In this document: positions 7,201 through 9,776 of the stretch, piece after piece
Numbering within the stretch: position 1 is the stretch's first letter
How the letters are laid out: every line of letters begins with the position of its first letter
From: Accumulibacter sp.
GTDB lineage: Bacteria > Pseudomonadota > Gammaproteobacteria > Burkholderiales > Rhodocyclaceae
Assembly: GCA_031284185.1 (NCBI GenBank)
Contig: JAITAJ010000077.1
Location: 1 to 9,776, forward strand
DNA: 9,776 nucleotides
Direction of reading: 5' to 3'
Notes under the pieces: generated by a model
What the model saw: only the letters and a program-made list of their open reading frames with translations
What the model was told of the DNA's origin: nothing
Databases searched by the model: none
Translations under genes and position numbers: made by a program

Positions 7201-7638
7201 TTACTTGGCGACCTGTTTCTCGCGCACTTCTTCGAGCGTCTTGCAGTCGATGCACAGCGACGCCGTTGGCCGGGCCTCCAGCCGCTTGATGCCGATTTCC
7301 ACGCCGCACTTGCTGCAATAGCCGTAGTCGCCGTTATCGACCAAGGCGATGGTGTCCTCGATCTTCTTGATCAATTTGCGTCCGCGGTCACGATTACGCA
7401 GCTCGATGGCGATGTCGGCCTCTTGGCTGGCGCGATCGTTCGGGTCGGCGAATACCGTGGCTTCATCCTGCATGGTATGAACCGTCCGCTCGATGTCCCG
7501 CATCAATTCCTCCTTGAGGGTTTCGAGGATGGACCGGAAGTGAGCGCGCTGCCTGTCGCTCATGTATTCCTCGCCCTTCTTGGGGACATAGGGGACAAAT
7601 TGTTTTGGTAGCAATTCTTCAGACATGTTCTGGACCAT
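7201..7638 (-). CDS. dksA: RNA polymerase-binding transcription factor DksA
   Basis: DksA enters the secondary channel of RNA polymerase and, with ppGpp, reprograms transcription in the stringent response, lowering rRNA promoter output. The 145 residues are close to the E. coli length. A long helical hairpin spans about 28-100, with the tip motif DPNDRA (D65, D68, A70) matching the DxxDxA needed for activity. The zinc finger has all four cysteines, C108, C111, C129 and C132, followed by the conserved C-terminal helix. Conserved blocks include GEEYM and ELRNRDR. The start is placed at ATG 7638; ATG 7626, four codons later, is also possible, and neither has a clear Shine-Dalgarno. Its stop is 6 bp from the T-run of the pnp terminator. 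Confidence 0.95.
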   Translation of the reverse strand: MVQNMSEELLPKQFVPYVPKKGEEYMSDRQRAHFRSILETLKEELMRDIERTVHTMQDEATVFADPNDRASQEADIAIELRNRDRGRKLIKKIEDTIALVDNGDYGYCSKCGVEIGIKRLEARPTASLCIDCKTLEEVREKQVAK

Positions 7639-7644
7639 CCGTCG

Positions 7645-7656
7645 TTTTCGCGAAAA
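7645..7656. promoter_or_regulatory. 12-bp palindrome in the dksA leader
   Basis: TTTTCGCGAAAA is a perfect palindrome ending 7 bp upstream of the dksA ATG at 7638. It could be a protein-binding site or a small leader hairpin. The bases between it and the repeat element at 7705 hold only weak promoter-like matches on the - strand (TTGCAG, 17 nt, TATCTA; 3/6 each). Confidence 0.3.
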
Positions 7657-7704
7657 TCGCTTAGATATCAGAAATACGGCAATACTGCAAGGAGGGGGGC
7701 GAAG

Positions 7705-7841
7705 TTCAGAGGACAGGGGACAGAAGACAGAAGACTGGGGACAGAGGACAGAAGACAGAAAAACCGAGCGCTCGGTTTTTCGTCCTTCACCCGGTCGAAG
7801 CGCCCAGGCTGGTCTGTCTTCTCAAGATTCTGTCCTCTGAA
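7705..7841. repeat. 137-bp element with 12-bp terminal inverted repeats (family member A)
   Basis: Non-coding element bounded by TTCAGAGGACAG (7705-7716) and its exact reverse complement (7830-7841). Its left half is seven head-to-tail heptamers of form RRGACWG (7710-7758). The centre is a 22-bp perfect palindrome (7759-7780). The right half has a small imperfect hairpin (7793-7804) and two reversed heptamers (7814-7820, 7830-7836). Read on the - strand, its right half and centre match, with gaps, the repeat units at 9613-9776. It ends directly against the rluA stop codon. No clear target-site duplication and no open reading frame of its own are visible. It resembles a miniature inverted-repeat or REP/BIME-like element, but I do not recognise a named family. 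Confidence 0.75.
7759..7780 (-). terminator. Palindromic terminator-like core serving rluA
   Basis: Five As, CCGA, a GCGC loop, TCGG and five Ts form a 9-bp stem with a 4-nt loop, symmetric on both strands. On the - strand it lies 62 bp after the rluA stop and gives a T-run, so it can end rluA transcripts before dksA. It is the centre of the repeat element described above. Confidence 0.65.
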
Positions 7842-8534
7842 TCAGAACGGCGCCGCGCTGGAAAAGGCGAGGCGCTTGCCCGTGACCGGGTGGGTGAGCG
7901 AGAGCCATTCGGCATGGAGCAACAGGCGGTCCGCCTTGTTTCTGACTTCTCCGTCGGCGTATAGCGGATCGCCGAGAATCGGGTGGCCGATCGCGCGCAT
8001 GTGTACGCGCAACTGGTGCGTGCGACCGGTTTCCGGCACCAGGACGACGCGCGAGGCGTGATGCGTGTCGTCGTGGCCGATGACCCGGTAGCGCGTCAGC
8101 GCCGGCTTGCCCGACTCGGAATCGACCTTGTGCAGCGGACGGTTCGGCCAGTCCACGCACAGGGGCAGGTCGATTTCTCCCTCGCTTTCCTCCGGTCGCC
8201 CCTCGACGATGGCGACATAGCGCTTTTCCACACGGCGCTCCTGAAACAGGAGACTCAACGCGCGGTGCATCTTCTTGCCGCGCGCCAGGACGATCAGCCC
8301 GGAGGTGTCGAAATCCAGGCGATGCACGATCAGCGCGTCGGGAAACTCGCGCTGGAGACGGAGGATCAGACAGTCCTGCTTGTCCGGCCCGCGACCCGGC
8401 ACCGAGAGCAGACGGACGGGCTTGCCGGCGACGATCATCGAGCGGTCGACGTGAATCAGGGGAACGGAGCCTTCCGCCGGATCGCGCCGAACGGGCGTCG
8501 AGGGCCGCGCGGGCGATGGAGGTGGCGCGATCAT
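7842..8534 (-). CDS. rluA: RluA-family dual-specificity rRNA/tRNA pseudouridine synthase
   Basis: Converts uridine to pseudouridine in RNA; E. coli RluA modifies 23S rRNA U746 and U32 of some tRNAs. The protein has 230 residues (E. coli RluA 219). It shows LLSVPGRG (42-49), the catalytic HRLDFDTSG with Asp74 (71-79), DLPLCVDWPNRP (122-133), GRTHQLRVH (170-178) and GHPILGDPLYA (183-193). There is no N-terminal S4 domain, as expected for RluA rather than RluC or RluD. The DWPNRP block and the SVPGR block favour RluA itself over other subfamilies. ATG 8534 is the only reasonable start, because the next Met (33) would remove conserved sequence; no clear Shine-Dalgarno is seen. The first 22 residues are proline-rich and poorly conserved. 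Confidence 0.92.
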   Translation of the reverse strand: MIAPPPSPARPSTPVRRDPAEGSVPLIHVDRSMIVAGKPVRLLSVPGRGPDKQDCLILRLQREFPDALIVHRLDFDTSGLIVLARGKKMHRALSLLFQERRVEKRYVAIVEGRPEESEGEIDLPLCVDWPNRPLHKVDSESGKPALTRYRVIGHDDTHHASRVVLVPETGRTHQLRVHMRAIGHPILGDPLYADGEVRNKADRLLLHAEWLSLTHPVTGKRLAFSSAAPF

Positions 8535-8545
8535 GGGATAATGCC

Positions 8546-8574
8546 GTGAAATACATGCGGTGACGCGGGATTAT
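8546..8574 (+). promoter_or_regulatory. Candidate promoter of the AEC transporter gene
   Basis: GTGAAA (8546-8551) and GATTAT (8569-8574), 17 nt apart, each match 4/6 of the sigma-70 consensus. The -10 overlaps the opposite-strand -10 of rluA, so the two divergent promoters would compete for polymerase. This is inference from weak matches. Confidence 0.3.
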
Positions 8575-8575
8575 A
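8570..8575 (-). promoter_or_regulatory. Candidate -10 box of rluA
   Basis: The - strand reads TATAAT, a perfect -10, 36 nt before the rluA ATG. The -35 region at 17-nt spacing (8593-8598, TCGGCG) matches only 3/6. The leader would be about 28 nt. Confidence 0.45.
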
Positions 8576-8629
8576 GGCCAATCCCGAAGCGTCGCCGACG
8601 TCGTGACGCACGCAATAACGGGAAAACCG

Positions 8630-9565
8630 ATGGACGTCTTTCTGCATCAATTTACCTTGGCTTTGCCGCTGTTCTCGCTGATTCTGATCGGTTACCTGAC
8701 GATGCGCCTGACCGGCTGGCCGAATTCGGTCTCGGATGGCCTGTCGCGCTTCGTATTTTCCCTGGCGATTCCGGCCATGTTGTTCCGCCTGATGAGCAAC
8801 TCGCGCGACCTGCCGCCGGTCGATTCGCGTCTGCTGATCGCCTTCTTCGGCGGCTGTCTGATCATTTTCGCCTTCGGGCGCTGGATTTCCTGGAAATTTT
8901 TCATGCTCGACGGGGTCTCCCAATCCGTCTTCGCGCTGGGCGGCATCTTCTCGAACTGTGTGATGCTGGGCCTGCCGCTGACCCGCGCTTCACTCGGAGA
9001 AGCCGCGGTTCCGTCGGTGGCGCTGGTGCTGGTGTTCAACTCGCTGATCCTGTGGACCCTGGTGACCGTTTCCGTGGAATGGGCGCTGCACGGAAACTTT
9101 TCGGCGCGGGGATTCGCCCGGACGGCGCGCGGCGTGCTGACCAATCCGGTGATCGTCGGCATTCTCTCCGGGACGCTTTTCGGCCTGAGCGGATGGACGC
9201 TGCCCGAGGCGATCGATTCGCCGATCGGCATGCTCGGCGACGCCGCCGCGCCGGTGGCGCTGGTCGTTCTGGGCATGGGCCTCGCCGAGTACGGCATCCG
9301 TGGTGGACTATGGATCAGCGTGTCGATTTGCGCGGTCAAGCTGATCGCCCAGCCCCTGAGCGTATGGGGACTGGCATGGCTGCTCGGTCTGCCGGAAATG
9401 GAAACCCGGGCCGTGGTCCTGCTCTCGTCGATGTCGGTCGGCGCCAATGTTTACCTGATGTCATGCCAGTTCAAGGCGCTGGAAGGCCCGACAGCCGGCG
9501 CGCTGGTCCTGTCGACGCTGCTCGCGTCGGTAACGACGCCGCTGTTCCTTGCGCTGACTCACTGA
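8630..9565 (+). CDS. AEC (auxin efflux carrier) family transporter
   Basis: Integral inner-membrane carrier of the AEC family, whose bacterial members move small organic acids such as malonate or malate; the substrate here cannot be read from the sequence. The protein has 311 residues with ten likely membrane segments in two sets of five, at about 8-26, 38-54, 67-83, 99-118, 126-148, 171-189, 203-219, 227-253, 261-279 and 288-308. Family-like features are SDGLSRFVFSLAIPAMLF in segment 2, GGIFSNCVMLGLPL in segment 4 and TNPVIVGILSG in segment 6. The start is ATG 8630, with GGGA 6 nt upstream; an in-frame GTG at 8603 would add nine residues and lacks such a site. It stands alone, divergent from rluA, and is followed directly by repeats. 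Confidence 0.88.
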   Translation: MDVFLHQFTLALPLFSLILIGYLTMRLTGWPNSVSDGLSRFVFSLAIPAMLFRLMSNSRDLPPVDSRLLIAFFGGCLIIFAFGRWISWKFFMLDGVSQSVFALGGIFSNCVMLGLPLTRASLGEAAVPSVALVLVFNSLILWTLVTVSVEWALHGNFSARGFARTARGVLTNPVIVGILSGTLFGLSGWTLPEAIDSPIGMLGDAAAPVALVVLGMGLAEYGIRGGLWISVSICAVKLIAQPLSVWGLAWLLGLPEMETRAVVLLSSMSVGANVYLMSCQFKALEGPTAGALVLSTLLASVTTPLFLALTH

Positions 9566-9570
9566 TCAGT

Positions 9571-9776
9571 AGGTGGAAGACAGTCTCAGAAGACAGATTC
9601 CAGAGAAGACAGAAGACAGATCAGTTTGCGGCGCTTTGCGCCGTCCAGAGGACAGAAACCCAAGCGCTCAGGTTCAGAGGACAGGGATTGGAGAGGACAA
9701 AAGACAGATCAGTTTGCGACGCTTCGCGCCGTCCAGAGGACAGAAACCCAAGCGCTCAGGTTCAGAGGACAGGGAT
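9571..9776. repeat. Heptamer-rich repeat region (family member B), running off the window
   Basis: Non-coding region after the AEC gene made of RRGACAG heptamers (for example 9577-9583, 9590-9596, 9606-9612, 9613-9619, 9649-9655, 9678-9684) interleaved with stem-loops. It shares TTCAGAGGACAG, the heptamers and an ACC..GCGCT..GGT core with the element at 7705-7841. No open reading frame is supported here. It reaches the last base, so its true length is unknown. Confidence 0.75.
9613..9776 (+). repeat. 88-bp-period tandem repeat, two copies visible
   Basis: Copy 1 at 9613-9688 and copy 2 at 9701-9776 are 76 nt each, offset by exactly 88 bp, and differ at two positions, both inside the first hairpin. 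Each holds a heptamer, ATCAG, hairpin 1 (9629-9643; 9717-9731), AGAGGACAG, core hairpin 2 (9657-9674; 9745-9762) and a closing TTCAGAGGACAGGGAT. The window ends exactly at the end of copy 2, so more copies may follow. Confidence 0.85.

Noticed and set aside
4991..7318. Very long open frame (775 codons) on the - strand, antisense to pnp
   Set aside because: It mirrors the strongly coding pnp frame in GC-rich DNA. Its translation is rich in Arg, Asp, His and Gly with no recognisable domain, and it also overlaps the end of dksA.
7625..7840. 71-codon + strand frame through the repeat element
   Set aside because: It simply reads the heptamer repeats and palindrome. No start signal or similarity, and the composition follows the repeat.
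7705..9776. CRISPR array
   Set aside because: The heptamers are too short, and the 88-bp units have nearly identical interiors rather than constant repeats with unique spacers of about 30 bp. No cas gene is in the window.
9613..9776. Integron attC sites
   Set aside because: There are GC-rich stem-loops, but I see no RYYYAAC/GTTRRRY core pair or integrase gene, and the gene between the repeats is not a cassette-like single unit.

Overview
The window comes from a GC-rich bacterial chromosome. The complete S15, PNPase, DksA and RluA proteins, and a DksA with an intact four-cysteine zinc finger, fit a proteobacterium, most likely a betaproteobacterium. That placement rests on recalled protein similarity, not on a search, and nothing here fixes the genus.

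Left third (1-3279, + strand): a phosphonate/phosphite-type ABC importer in the order phnD (5' end cut off by the window edge), phnC, and two tandem permease genes (phnE1, phnE2). Gaps are short or the genes overlap, so this is one operon: a periplasmic binding protein, an ATPase and a probable heteromeric permease. No C-P lyase, phosphonatase or phosphite dehydrogenase gene follows, so the substrate cannot be fixed from this window.

Middle (3451-7638): a lone class II glutamine amidotransferase (YafJ-like) on the - strand converges on the importer. It is divergent from rpsO-pnp, which have a near-consensus promoter before rpsO, a structured leader, a strong hairpin plus U-tract between the two genes, and another terminator after pnp. 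dksA (- strand) converges on pnp across 71 bp that contain this second terminator. This is core RNA-metabolism and stringent-response equipment.

Right third (7639-9776): rluA (- strand) and an AEC-family membrane carrier (+ strand) diverge from a 95-bp intergenic region. The pair is bracketed by two members of a non-coding repeat family built from RRGACAG heptamers, a GCGC-centred stem-loop and a second small hairpin. The left member is a 137-bp element with perfect 12-bp terminal inverted repeats that abuts the rluA stop codon and holds a perfect terminator-like palindrome. The right member contains an 88-bp tandem repeat that runs off the window end. Base changes in the right-hand copies keep their hairpins paired on one strand only, through G-U pairs. 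This repeat family is the least explained thing in the window.
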